From contig NZ_CP037864.1 of assembly GCF_004353845.1 (NCBI RefSeq), positions 4,402,001 to 4,466,000 on the forward strand: 64,000 nucleotides of DNA, given 5' to 3'. Shown one piece after another: positions 15,983 through 24,777 of this stretch. The notes beneath the pieces are model-generated. The model was not told the origin of the DNA. It was given only the letters and a program-made list of their open reading frames with translations, and ran no database searches. The translations under genes were made by a program, and so were the position numbers. The stretch's first letter is position 1. Each line of letters begins with the position of its first letter. The DNA is from Citrobacter arsenatis. Lineage in GTDB: Bacteria; Pseudomonadota; Gammaproteobacteria; Enterobacterales; Enterobacteriaceae.

Positions 15983-16015
15983 ATAAAAAAACGGATGAGG
16001 AAATCCTCATCCGTT
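15983..16015 (-). terminator. Intrinsic terminator after hcp
   Basis: A perfect 12-base-pair inverted repeat (15990-16001 with 16004-16015) is followed on the minus strand by a run of seven T. It lies seven bases past the hcp stop. It would end most hcp transcripts before clpV and may explain separate, high expression of the tube protein. Confidence 0.9.
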
Positions 16016-16021
16016 AGTGCA

Positions 16022-16513
16022 TTACGCGGTGGTACGCTCGTTCCAGGCGTCAGAATGGATAATGTTGCCATCCTTATACGTCCAGACGATCTTCTCGTAG
16101 CGCAGTTCAATCTGTTCCAGGTGGTTATGCTTCTCTTTAGCGGGATCTTTGATGTCGTACATCACAGGGTTTACTTTCACCACTTTCACGTTGTGCAGAG
16201 TGGTGTTGAAGTATTCCACTTCCTGACCCGCATCATTGATGCGATACCATTTAAACTCGGCCTGGCGCAGGGTCTGACCGGTAGTTACAGCCTTGTACAG
16301 ATACGGGCTGGAGGCATCGATTTCCTTAGTGAAAAGGAACGGGGTATGGATGCGCGTCCCGGTCAACTTACCGGTGTTGTTATCCGTAGGGATGTACAGG
16401 TTATGTTCCTGAGCGACTACTTCGATACTACCCACACGATCTTTTACATCAACAGAGCCTTTAATATCCGCGCCGCCGTCATCTTTCAGCCAAAGGTAGA
16501 CTGGAATTGCCAT
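16022..16513 (-). CDS. hcp: T6SS tube protein Hcp (TssD)
   Basis: This 163-residue protein begins MAIPVYLWLKDDGGADIKG and is typical of Hcp, which forms hexameric rings that stack into the ejected inner tube and also chaperone small effectors. Conserved features include GSVDVKDR, the HTPFLFTKEID region and the C-terminal YEKIVWTYKDG. The gene has a good ribosome site (GGAGAAAG) and sits 16 bases from the OmpA-domain gene upstream. It is followed directly by a strong terminator. Confidence 0.96.
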   Translation of the reverse strand: MAIPVYLWLKDDGGADIKGSVDVKDRVGSIEVVAQEHNLYIPTDNNTGKLTGTRIHTPFLFTKEIDASSPYLYKAVTTGQTLRQAEFKWYRINDAGQEVEYFNTTLHNVKVVKVNPVMYDIKDPAKEKHNHLEQIELRYEKIVWTYKDGNIIHSDAWNERTTA

Positions 16514-16529
16514 AACTCTTTCTCCATTT

Positions 16530-18194
16530 TTACTTCGCTAATGTGTCACCGCCTTGCGGTGACGGTTCCTTCATGCCCGGCACCCGACAGGCATCAGCCT
16601 GCGGTACCAGACTGATCTCTACGCGGCGGTTGGCAGCCCGCCCCTCCGGTGTATCGTTGTTTTTGTAGGGACGTAATTCGCCGTAACCCTGAACGGCAAA
16701 ACAACTCTCCGCGACGTCACCGGTATCACGCATCCAGTCGCGAACAGATTCCGCGCGTTTGAGAGAGAGCTGCTGATTAGATTTATCGTCACCTACATCA
16801 TCGGTATGTCCGGCGATGACTATCAGCCAACCGGGCTTGGCTTTGATATTGACCAAAGCCCCAATGAGTACTTTTGTTGAGCCCGCTTTTAACGCCCATT
16901 TCCCCGTATCAAACAGCGACATACTGTCCAGACGTACGGTTTGCGGAGAGGTCACTTTCGGTTTTTCAGGTGGCAGCCAGTCGCTGATGGCGGTCCGCAA
17001 AGACGGGATCAATCTCATCCCCTGATACAATCCCATTGAGAGAGAAAGGGGTTCACCACGCTGATACCAGCGCTCGAGACGCTGCGCATCACGACGAAGC
17101 TGATCCTGGGCCTGAACCTTTGGCTCGACAGGATTACCGGTAAGATGGCGGTATAACATCAGATGATCGTTTGTGATCCTGATGAGATGTTGGTTATTGA
17201 TAAAGCTGCATGTCATCGCCAGTCCGACAAAAATGCCGCATAGCAGACCACTTACGCCCACCGTACGTTGAAATGCTGTCAGCGCCCGGCGGCGAGATAA
17301 AAAGGGCTGCGCTAAATCAGGAAAAGGCAGCAGCTCGGCCACTGCAGACGTCGCAGGGGAAAGTGTTGTTTGCGCAGTGATATGCCGTTGCCACAGATTA
17401 TTTTCGCAGACTGCTAATGAGGTGAAACACACTACCCGTAAAACAGAAAAAAGAGGTGGAGCGTGGCGCTCTGTATCGCCTTGCACCTGCTTCAGCCAGC
17501 CGAGTAAATTATCTAACCACACTGCATGTGTAAGATGAGAATGGCGAGCCGATCGCTCTTGCGAAGAAAAAGGAACAAAATCGTCTAATCCCGTAGCCGA
17601 CTGCACTTCTGCATCCTGGGAAGTCCGAATAAACCAACGTACAGGCTCACTGCATTGAGGCGAATTCAACCAACAGCACAGCCAAAACGGCGGTATACCT
17701 GATAACCAACGCCGACTCTGGGTCACCACACGCCGCCAACTGAGCAACATATGCTTTAGCGCGTCTTCATCATTATGCCGTTCCGGGATCAATGCCAGCA
17801 TCACGGAAACACGCATAAGAAGCCCCGCACGCTGCGCGGCTATCTGACGAATTAGAGCAATATAATGCTCCGGTGACTGAACAGATAAATACCAGCCCTG
17901 CGAACTTTCGCAAGAATCGCCGCGTCCGGCAAACAAGGGGGCATTATCGCCACACACCAGCACAACAGGCCCACTGAAACTCTCCGGAGGGAGCGGAACT
18001 TCATGAGCAGAATGAGCAGACTTCAACCGACTATATTGACGCCAGCCATAAACGATCCCTGGAATGGAAAGCAGTAAAATAAGGACGGTAAGGCCGCCCC
18101 GGACACCCGCACTTAACGGACTGAATCCCCAGACCAGCAACAAAGCCAGGACGGTTGCCAGCACATAGTTAACGATCCCTCGCAACTGAGCCAT
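16530..18194 (-). CDS. T6SS envelope protein with C-terminal OmpA peptidoglycan-binding domain
   Basis: A 554-residue inner-membrane protein. Two hydrophobic segments lie at the N-terminus (about 10-50), another lies near residues 315-335 (LLCGIFVGLAMTCSFI), and the C-terminus is an OmpA/MotB-like domain with IVIAGHTDDVG and RAANRRVEISL. Such proteins (TagL-like) anchor the TssJLM complex to peptidoglycan when TssL itself lacks that domain, which is the case here. The gene lies three bases after tssL, and its stop is 16 bases before hcp. The middle region (about 60-310) is poorly conserved and I cannot assign a function to it. Confidence 0.85.
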   Translation of the reverse strand: MAQLRGIVNYVLATVLALLLVWGFSPLSAGVRGGLTVLILLLSIPGIVYGWRQYSRLKSAHSAHEVPLPPESFSGPVVLVCGDNAPLFAGRGDSCESSQGWYLSVQSPEHYIALIRQIAAQRAGLLMRVSVMLALIPERHNDEDALKHMLLSWRRVVTQSRRWLSGIPPFWLCCWLNSPQCSEPVRWFIRTSQDAEVQSATGLDDFVPFSSQERSARHSHLTHAVWLDNLLGWLKQVQGDTERHAPPLFSVLRVVCFTSLAVCENNLWQRHITAQTTLSPATSAVAELLPFPDLAQPFLSRRRALTAFQRTVGVSGLLCGIFVGLAMTCSFINNQHLIRITNDHLMLYRHLTGNPVEPKVQAQDQLRRDAQRLERWYQRGEPLSLSMGLYQGMRLIPSLRTAISDWLPPEKPKVTSPQTVRLDSMSLFDTGKWALKAGSTKVLIGALVNIKAKPGWLIVIAGHTDDVGDDKSNQQLSLKRAESVRDWMRDTGDVAESCFAVQGYGELRPYKNNDTPEGRAANRRVEISLVPQADACRVPGMKEPSPQGGDTLAK

Positions 18195-18197
18195 GTC

Positions 18198-18839
18198 TTA
18201 ACCCTGCCCAATAAGCTGAGCAATCTGCCCTTGTAAGACATGAGAAAATGTTAACCACAAAGCCCCCAACGCCACCGCGCCGACAATCCATGCCAGCCAC
18301 CAGCGGCGCTTACCGCCAGAAAAGCCGGAAGCGCGCATAATGACCGGCGCATCGTGCTTTAACTTAAAAGGCAACGCCTGAGTCGCCAGCGCTTCAAGAA
18401 CATCTTCACGACGTTCGTCACCTTGTTCACGATAGCGCCCCACAAAACCGAGCGTGATTGCACGATAAAAGCAGGTTAATACGGCGGTATCAGGAATGGG
18501 TTCACGTAGAACGGTACGGATGCGCTCCCAGAGTTCCTCCCCGGCATTGGTGGTGTTGAAAAAGCGGGCCTGTAAAGGTGTCGCAAGCCAGGTTATATAA
18601 CCGCTATCCTGCCGGTTGCGGTTCAATACGCTTTCATCCAGTAACGCACATTGCGTGTAGAGCATGTGTTCAACGCTGTGTTCGCTGTACCCCATGTCAC
18701 GCAAGGTCTCACGCGCAGAATCAACCCATTTGCAGGCCCGGCGATAGAAAGCCGCCCCATCGTCGACTTCCGATCCGCCGCGTAACTGGCTGGCAGCAAG
18801 CCAGGTTGGCCAGAATACCTGATCAATATCCTTATTCAT
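18198..18839 (-). CDS. tssL: T6SS membrane-complex protein TssL (DotU/IcmH family)
   Basis: 213 residues with the DotU-type cytoplasmic domain (ALLDESVLN motif near 70) and one C-terminal transmembrane helix (WLAWIVGAVALGALWLTF), so the bulk faces the cytoplasm. TssL works with TssM and TssJ in the trans-envelope channel. It lacks the OmpA extension seen in longer TssL proteins, which the next gene appears to supply. It lies between tssK and the OmpA gene with almost no spacing. Confidence 0.93.
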   Translation of the reverse strand: MNKDIDQVFWPTWLAASQLRGGSEVDDGAAFYRRACKWVDSARETLRDMGYSEHSVEHMLYTQCALLDESVLNRNRQDSGYITWLATPLQARFFNTTNAGEELWERIRTVLREPIPDTAVLTCFYRAITLGFVGRYREQGDERREDVLEALATQALPFKLKHDAPVIMRASGFSGGKRRWWLAWIVGAVALGALWLTFSHVLQGQIAQLIGQG

Positions 18840-18840
18840 T

Positions 18841-20178
18841 TCAATCCCTTAATACAGCGAATAACTCAAGTTGAATCTCACCCAGTGTTCCCGGTACATA
18901 GAAAGCGCAATTACCGGCGTCCAGCATGGCCTGGGCTGCTGGATGATTAATCTCAAGAGCAAAGTATTGATTTTCCAGTCGTAACGGGATGGCTGCGGGT
19001 ACATGCGTCAGCGGTTTTAATGGGATACCGCTGAGTGCCACATTGACGACATCAGATACATCTGCCCGGCTCCCTGCTTTACAGAGCTGTGGAAATTGCG
19101 TAAGGAGGACATGCGCTGGAAGATCCGAACGAACGGAAAGATAAAAATCAGCGCCTTCACACAGTCGAGCATCCGACAATGCGCCATACCAGAACTGTCG
19201 CTCCTGAGTCAGTTCAATAGCGACAACACGAGATGGCAGGCTGGCTTCCAGCAGTTCCACCAGAAGTGCAAACAGGGGTGGGAATACCTGCTGCGGATTT
19301 GCGTGCTGGTATGGAGGCACAACGCTGACATCATTTTCTAATGAAAAGGTCAGCAGACTGCCCGCTAACCGCGCCAGTTCACGCCACAAAAGTTCGGGAT
19401 GACGGCCAGGGTTTTGCAGCATTTCTTTCAGAACAGGCTCCGAGCTATTAAGCGCATTCAGCAGCCAAAACAACGAAACATCTGCTACCGCAAAATCCGC
19501 CATCCGTTCGTTACTTTCACGGCGCAAGGCCATCAGGCGTCGACAACGAGCCTGGATACGATGCACCAAATCACTGAGCGAATTGATTAATGAGGGGCTG
19601 GCTGAGAGTGAAAGCGATGGTGGTAAAAAATCGCGTTCCAGCGCCCATTGCCCCTGAGCATTACGAATAAGGCAAGCTACCGGACAAGTCAGGTAAGCGC
19701 TGTTATCGTCATGGGCATACCGGAGGGTGATAGCATGTCGCAGCACTGCCATATCAGTCCGTTCCTGACCTGAGAGATCCTGAACTGGCAGCCATTCCTG
19801 CTGCCAGCGACACGGACGGCTGACACCGTTGCCTGATGAAAGATTGCCGCCATTAGCCGAAAGCAGCGGCAACGCCAGCACGATATCAACGCTGCTGTAG
19901 CCAGTAAGATGCGATAAATCACACGCCGGAGGCAGGTTATCTGAAATACCTGTATCTACTAACGTACCGTCAGGAAAGCGCACAACCAGATTAACGGGAT
20001 TCAAACGGGAAACCGTTAGCGCACTTTCATCAAACTCCGCGCTGATGACGCCCCACGGTGATGAAAGCGACATGTGAGCAACAACGTCAGAAACGTAAGC
20101 CTCCCAACGTGTCTGTTGCTGAAACTGCTGGGGAGCCAGAAAAGCCCCCTCGCTCCATAAAGGACGATAGATCTTCAT
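18841..20178 (-). CDS. tssK: T6SS baseplate-to-membrane connector TssK
   Basis: This 445-residue protein starts with PLWSEGAFLAPQQFQQQ and contains the N-terminal shell domain that links to the baseplate wedge (TssFG). Its C-terminal head binds TssL/TssM. It is cytoplasmic and has no signal. The gene is one base away from tssL and 23 bases after tssC, consistent with a single operon. Length and start match the family. Confidence 0.95.
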   Translation of the reverse strand: MKIYRPLWSEGAFLAPQQFQQQTRWEAYVSDVVAHMSLSSPWGVISAEFDESALTVSRLNPVNLVVRFPDGTLVDTGISDNLPPACDLSHLTGYSSVDIVLALPLLSANGGNLSSGNGVSRPCRWQQEWLPVQDLSGQERTDMAVLRHAITLRYAHDDNSAYLTCPVACLIRNAQGQWALERDFLPPSLSLSASPSLINSLSDLVHRIQARCRRLMALRRESNERMADFAVADVSLFWLLNALNSSEPVLKEMLQNPGRHPELLWRELARLAGSLLTFSLENDVSVVPPYQHANPQQVFPPLFALLVELLEASLPSRVVAIELTQERQFWYGALSDARLCEGADFYLSVRSDLPAHVLLTQFPQLCKAGSRADVSDVVNVALSGIPLKPLTHVPAAIPLRLENQYFALEINHPAAQAMLDAGNCAFYVPGTLGEIQLELFAVLRD

Positions 20179-20201
20179 CGCACCTCCTGTGCATTGCGCC
20201 G

Positions 20202-21731
20202 TTAAGATTTCGACTTAGGCATCTGTGAAACTAACGACAAGCTGACGTCCATACCTTCAACCTGGAAATGCGGGATGGCGTACAGGCGCACGCGGAAGAA
20301 ACCTGGGTTATCCTCAATATCTTCCACCACGACACGCCCATCACGCAGTGGGTGTGATGCCTGCAAATCATCGCCAGGATCGGTCATTTCGGTTACCAGA
20401 CTGCGCAACCAATTATTCAGTTCAAGTTCAAGCAGGCGGCGGTCTTTGGTCGTACCAATATTTTCTCGCTGCAGTATTTTCAGGTAATGAGCGATACGAG
20501 AAAGCAGGAAGATATACGGCAAACGAGAGTTAATCCGGCTGTTAGCCGTCGCTTCCGGAGTATCAAATTGCGCAGGTTTCTGAGCCGAGTTAGCAGAGAA
20601 GAAGCAGGCGTAATCACGATTCTTATAATAAGAAAGCGGAATAAAGCCGAGGTTGGCGAATTCAAACTCCCGGGTTTCCGGAATCATCACCTCAGATGGA
20701 ATCTTCACCTGATTACCGGTACCCAGATCGTACAAATGGATTGGTAAATCTTTAACCGCGCCGCCGGCCTGCGGCCCCCGGATCTGGACACACCAACCAT
20801 TCTTGATAAAACTTTTCACCATGTTCACAGCGAAAGAGAAAGATGCGCTGGTCCACAGATATTTTTCGTGATCCGGCCCCTTCACCTCTTCAACATAGTT
20901 AAAGCTACGTACCGGCACGGTATCAGGACCATAAGGCAGACGACCCAGTACACGTGGCATAGTCAGCCCGATGTAGCGTGAATCATCGCTATCACGAAAT
21001 GCTTTCCACTTGATGTATTCAGCACGTTCAAAATAATCATTGATGTCTTTTATGGCCGCTACTTCTTCCATATTTTCTTTCAGGAAAAATTTTGGCCCAA
21101 CTGAACCAATGAACGGCATATGACAGGCTGCCGACACACCAGAAATATTGCGCAGCAGTGCAATATCCTGCGGACTGTTATCAAATTCGTACGCTGAAAT
21201 CATTGCCGCAATGGGTTCGCCGCCAGGCTGATCATATTCTTCAATATAAACATGGCGGTATAACCCGCTCTGGATAAGCTCCGGTGCATCGTCAAAGTCA
21301 TCACGCAGCGCATCCTTGCTGATATCCATCATTTCTACACGGACATTTCGGCGAAAATCAATACCGGTGATCATCGAATGCAAACCACGCCAGAGCGATT
21401 CTTGCTTCTGAAATTCAGCATGGTGCATAACTTCATTAACCTGATCGCTAATCTGCTTATCAAGACGAGCAATTTGCTCATCGAGCAGCGTTTTATCCAG
21501 GCGCTCTACGGGCTGTGCAGCATCAGCCAGACATGAAACCAGAACCTGAATAGCAGCAGTCACGCGTTCAGCAGGAGCGGCGTCAGAAAGCGCTTCATCG
21601 CTCTGCCACGCATCTACATTCTTTAATGTCGAAACCGGAGAAAGATTAATTTTGTCAAAGAGAGACTGATAAACGCTGCGTTCATTGGTCGTGGTGCTCG
21701 CGACTGAAGAGGTATGTTCCTGAACAGACAT
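20202..21731 (-). CDS. tssC: T6SS contractile sheath large subunit TssC
   Basis: About 509 residues, with family hallmarks EFQKQESLWRGLHSM, RNISGVSAACHMPFI and the C-terminal FFRVRLYAIPHFQVEGMDVSLSLV. With TssB it forms the contractile sheath around Hcp. I set the start at 21731 (MSVQEHTSS) because AGGA lies eight bases upstream. The longer frame from 21770 lacks a ribosome site. Confidence 0.96.
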   Translation of the reverse strand: MSVQEHTSSVASTTTNERSVYQSLFDKINLSPVSTLKNVDAWQSDEALSDAAPAERVTAAIQVLVSCLADAAQPVERLDKTLLDEQIARLDKQISDQVNEVMHHAEFQKQESLWRGLHSMITGIDFRRNVRVEMMDISKDALRDDFDDAPELIQSGLYRHVYIEEYDQPGGEPIAAMISAYEFDNSPQDIALLRNISGVSAACHMPFIGSVGPKFFLKENMEEVAAIKDINDYFERAEYIKWKAFRDSDDSRYIGLTMPRVLGRLPYGPDTVPVRSFNYVEEVKGPDHEKYLWTSASFSFAVNMVKSFIKNGWCVQIRGPQAGGAVKDLPIHLYDLGTGNQVKIPSEVMIPETREFEFANLGFIPLSYYKNRDYACFFSANSAQKPAQFDTPEATANSRINSRLPYIFLLSRIAHYLKILQRENIGTTKDRRLLELELNNWLRSLVTEMTDPGDDLQASHPLRDGRVVVEDIEDNPGFFRVRLYAIPHFQVEGMDVSLSLVSQMPKSKS

Positions 21732-21796
21732 CAACATATTCCTTTTATGATCCTTTACTATTCCTGCCAATTAGGCGGAGGAAACCCTGTATAGCG

Positions 21797-22294
21797 TTAA
21801 ATCTCTTCTGGCATCATGGTTGCCAGCTCATCACGCAGTTCCTGACTCAGGGCCGGATCTTTAAGGATGGTTTCCAGCTCACGACGAAAAGCAGCGTTAT
21901 CGAGTAAGTTAGATTTCAGGTCGCGCAGTAAGTTACGCATAGCCAACAGAACGCGTAATTGGGGGATATTTCTTGCGACCTGCTCAGGTTCAAAATCGCG
22001 GATATTTTTAAAGGTAAGGTTAATATCGTCTTTTCTATCATCACCAGATAACGTATTTTTAACACTCAGATTAACTACTGGTGAGAACTTAGCTAACACA
22101 TCGTTGAAATTATTCTTATTAATATCAACCTTTTCGCGTTCAGATAATGGGCGTTGTTCTCTACCATTACTGAAATCACCCACCGTCAAAAGTTTTAACG
22201 GCAATTCAACCTTTTTTTGAACGCCTCCGGTATGTAAATCTAACTTGATATTCACGCGTGCCGTCGGCACTTCATTCTGAAAACTGTCACCCAT
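21797..22294 (-). CDS. tssB: T6SS contractile sheath small subunit TssB
   Basis: 165 residues beginning MGDSFQNEVPTARVNIKLDLHTGG, followed by ELPLKLLTVGDFS, the typical TssB N-terminus. The region 85-160 holds the helix that ClpV recognises in the TssBC sheath. It is the first gene of the visible T6SS transcription unit, behind a 467-base AT-rich upstream region. Confidence 0.96.
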   Translation of the reverse strand: MGDSFQNEVPTARVNIKLDLHTGGVQKKVELPLKLLTVGDFSNGREQRPLSEREKVDINKNNFNDVLAKFSPVVNLSVKNTLSGDDRKDDINLTFKNIRDFEPEQVARNIPQLRVLLAMRNLLRDLKSNLLDNAAFRRELETILKDPALSQELRDELATMMPEEI

Positions 22295-22454
22295 ATGTCC
22301 CTCTCAAACCGGCGATTCCAGCCGATATTTTGCATTTCCTAACGGAGCATTTTCCAATCGTTCAACGTGTTTCTTACAACGTCATTTCTGTGGGCAGCCA
22401 ACAATGACTGTTAATGACAATTAATGATTATAATTAGTATGGCGACGTAATCCG

Positions 22455-22483
22455 ATATATTCCCCCAGAGAAAATATGATCAA
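22455..22483 (-). promoter_or_regulatory. Candidate sigma-70 promoter for tssB operon
   Basis: On the minus strand TTGATC (22478-22483) is separated by 17 bases from ATATAT (22455-22460). Each hexamer is a partial consensus match, but the spacing is ideal. The start of tssB is about 160 bases further on. Other AT-rich pairs in this gap could also serve, so this is a suggestion. Confidence 0.4.
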
Positions 22484-22493
22484 TATCATTAAC
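22475..22493 (-). promoter_or_regulatory. Fur-like operator with internal Dam site
   Basis: The 19 bases match the Fur consensus at about 13 of 19 positions when aligned by eye, and contain the palindrome ATGAT-caat-ATCAT. A GATC at 22478-22481 lies inside the box and inside the candidate -35. This is the arrangement known for the enteroaggregative E. coli sci1 T6SS, where Fur binding and Dam methylation compete. Confidence 0.45.
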
Positions 22494-22704
22494 TAATCAA
22501 ATAATACATTGGTGTTAATTATTTAAAAAAGAGATCAAGAAATTATTTATCTAATACAAGTAACAGAAATTAATTAACCTCAAATGCATTCATTGAATAA
22601 ATGTATTTTTATTAGGGATTATTAATTTTAAAAATACTTATCATTATATATATAGGCCACGGTGTTTATTAAAATATCATTAAATTCATTTTAACCATAA
22701 ATAG

Positions 22705-22732
22705 AAAAAGCCGAAGATATACTCCGGCTTTT
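22705..22732 (-). terminator. Intrinsic terminator after gss
   Basis: An 11-base stem (22706-22716 with 22722-22732, one G-T pair) ends in a T-run on the minus strand (GGCTTTTTC). It lies 30 bases past the gss stop. Confidence 0.85.
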
Positions 22733-22761
22733 CGTACCTCATTTCTGAACATGAAGAAAGA

Positions 22762-24624
22762 TTATGCTTCCTTCACCACAATCAGCGGTTCAATGTCGCT
22801 CTCTTTTTTAATCACCAACGATTCGTCGCCGCGCAGGCAGGTACCGCCGTAGTTACCGCCTACGGTAAAGGTACAAACCTGGATATATTTACCGGCAACC
22901 TTTGGCAGGCACCAAAGCTGCTGATAAATGTTCTTTTGCTCGGCAAACTTACCGCTGGTTTTATCCAAAAGCTCTTCCTGATGGCTCACCAGATCGATGT
23001 TGCTGCCACAACGTCCTGCAATAGGTTTCACCGCATAACCGGTTTGCGCCAGCTCATCATTAACAGTGAAATCCGTATCAAGCAGATAGCGGTGGTGCGG
23101 GAACAGTTGCCACAGAATAGGCAGGATCGCTTTGTTGCCAGGGATCACCGTCCACAGAGGTTCGAAGACCAGAACTTCCGGGCGCAGCAGCACGTCGATT
23201 AATCGCACTTCCTGATTCGTATGCCCGGTACGAATTGGCACCGCGGCGTACTCCGTTTCGCTGACCTCTCGCACTTGCTCAATCGCGGTTTCCCACGCCC
23301 AGGTTTTCCAGACGCAGTTCACCAGGCGACCGTCACCGTCAATCAGTTGACCGGCATCATCCCAACGTAGCTCATCGAGTCCACGCAGAATTTTGCTGTC
23401 AAACCCGGCCTGACGCAGCGCCTGCTGCATAAACTGTGCGTGATAGTTTTCCTCGATATCTTTATCCTGCATGATGTGGACAAAAGGACGCGCGCGGCTG
23501 TGCTTCCAGGCTCCCGCCAGTTCATTGATTAACCCTTCAGCGGGGTTGTGTCCCTGCCCTGTGTAGCCCCGTTCGGCCCATCTTTCGAGGATCAAACCGG
23601 CTTCGGTATGGCACGATGCGGAATCGGCGTTGTACTCATACACCTTCAGTCCGCGTTCATCCATACAGAAATCCATACGTCCCGTAATCATATGATGCCG
23701 ACGACGCTGCCAGGAAAGGCGCAGGCGCGGCCAGAGGATTTTCGGGATGTCGAACAGCGCCAACAGGTTGTCGTCTTTCAGCACTTTGTCGGTCGCGTGC
23801 AGATACATCAGGTGCAGTTCGTTGGTGGCTTTAATCAGCTCCTGCTCCGCGCTCTCGGTAATGGTGAAGTACTGATGCGGATCCTGATTAATGACGTGGC
23901 CGTTCGCCAGTACGTAGGCTTTTTGCAGCGGATCCTGCTCATCCAGCCATTTACCGTCAAACTGCCCGTTATCTTCCAGTCGCGCGCCGCCAATTTTCAG
24001 CGAATCGTTGGCGATCTCCGGCTGCGGCAGGCTGTCTCGGGTATCATCAGTCTGGATCATCCAACCAAGGATGGTGGTGTCGTCAAAGGTATCACGCAGG
24101 GTGTAACAACCGTTTTCAACCACCATTTCCAGTTCGCGGGTCCACTGCTGTCCGGGAGGCAGCGGCGTATGGAGCACGTTCTGTTCGGCAATACGGATTT
24201 TGTTTTCCAGCAACTGAGTGACGACCGCCACATGCCCGGTATCTTTAAATTCGCCGCCTTTTTGCCAGATAAGCAGAGCGCCTGCTACCGGCGCGCGGGG
24301 TGAACCATTCGGAAATGCCTGTAACGGCAGGATATTGTCATTCACCACTTCGCGCAGGAAGCGTAAGGAGAAGATCTCCCAGGCCATGCCCACATCGGTG
24401 AAGACCACGCCATAGTTAAGGAAGAGAAAGCGGCGTGCGAACTCTACGCACTGCCATTTGTGGCCCATGTATTCATCGTCGATATAGCTGCGAAATGCCG
24501 CATCATCGTCGTAGTCCCGTGGGTCGAGGGAGCTGTAATCTGAAGAGTAGATTGCTACGCCGCCTGGGGCGTAGCCCAATAATGTCCCGAATGGGGCATC
24601 CTGACTGGTCGTTCCTTTGCTCAT
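22762..24624 (-). CDS. gss: Bifunctional glutathionylspermidine synthetase/amidase
   Basis: The 620-residue enzyme joins glutathione to spermidine using ATP and also hydrolyses the product. The N-terminal CHAP amidase domain has the catalytic cysteine C59 (HKWQCVEFARR) and H131 (DTGHVAVV), exactly as numbered in E. coli Gss. The ATP-grasp synthetase domain fills residues from about 200 to the end. It is cytoplasmic. In E. coli the gene is next to yghU; here a molybdoenzyme gene lies between them. The 5' flank contains a 106-base inverted-repeat element. Confidence 0.97.
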   Translation of the reverse strand: MSKGTTSQDAPFGTLLGYAPGGVAIYSSDYSSLDPRDYDDDAAFRSYIDDEYMGHKWQCVEFARRFLFLNYGVVFTDVGMAWEIFSLRFLREVVNDNILPLQAFPNGSPRAPVAGALLIWQKGGEFKDTGHVAVVTQLLENKIRIAEQNVLHTPLPPGQQWTRELEMVVENGCYTLRDTFDDTTILGWMIQTDDTRDSLPQPEIANDSLKIGGARLEDNGQFDGKWLDEQDPLQKAYVLANGHVINQDPHQYFTITESAEQELIKATNELHLMYLHATDKVLKDDNLLALFDIPKILWPRLRLSWQRRRHHMITGRMDFCMDERGLKVYEYNADSASCHTEAGLILERWAERGYTGQGHNPAEGLINELAGAWKHSRARPFVHIMQDKDIEENYHAQFMQQALRQAGFDSKILRGLDELRWDDAGQLIDGDGRLVNCVWKTWAWETAIEQVREVSETEYAAVPIRTGHTNQEVRLIDVLLRPEVLVFEPLWTVIPGNKAILPILWQLFPHHRYLLDTDFTVNDELAQTGYAVKPIAGRCGSNIDLVSHQEELLDKTSGKFAEQKNIYQQLWCLPKVAGKYIQVCTFTVGGNYGGTCLRGDESLVIKKESDIEPLIVVKEA

Positions 24625-24663
24625 GCACCTTACCTCAAAACAATACAGCCTGAGCAGGTTGGC

Positions 24664-24769
24664 GTGAATTTTTCGCTCTGATTACCTGCTCTGCGACACT
24701 AACCGGACAGAGGTCGATATCATCATACACCTCAACGCAGCGACTGGCGCTCAGAGGCGAAAAATTCAC
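24664..24769. repeat. 106-base element bounded by 18-base inverted repeats
   Basis: Bases 24664-24681 are the inverted complement of 24751-24769 except for one extra G on the right arm. The arms enclose 69 bases in the gap between the molybdoenzyme stop (24778) and the gss start (24624). I see no clear target-site duplication. It could form a long-range RNA stem upstream of gss, act as a terminator for the upstream gene, or be a small relic mobile element. Confidence 0.6.
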
Positions 24770-24777
24770 AGCAGGAA

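Larger units (their letters stand above)
22295..22761. other. AT-rich intergenic region upstream of the T6SS operon
   Basis: No credible gene is present. The stretch is very AT-rich, especially 22480-22690, as expected of an H-NS-bound promoter region. It contains a Fur-like site with an internal GATC, a candidate sigma-70 promoter pointing to tssB, a second GATC at 22533-22536, and the gss terminator at its right end. Confidence 0.7.

Noticed and set aside
15932..16615. 227-codon plus-strand frame opposite hcp
   Set aside because: It spans hcp, its terminator and part of the OmpA gene on the other strand; no ribosome site or recognisable protein.
1..22294. Integrated mobile island with integrase or attachment sites around the T6SS
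   Set aside because: No integrase, transposase, tRNA or flanking direct repeats are visible at the right boundary; the left boundary is outside the window.
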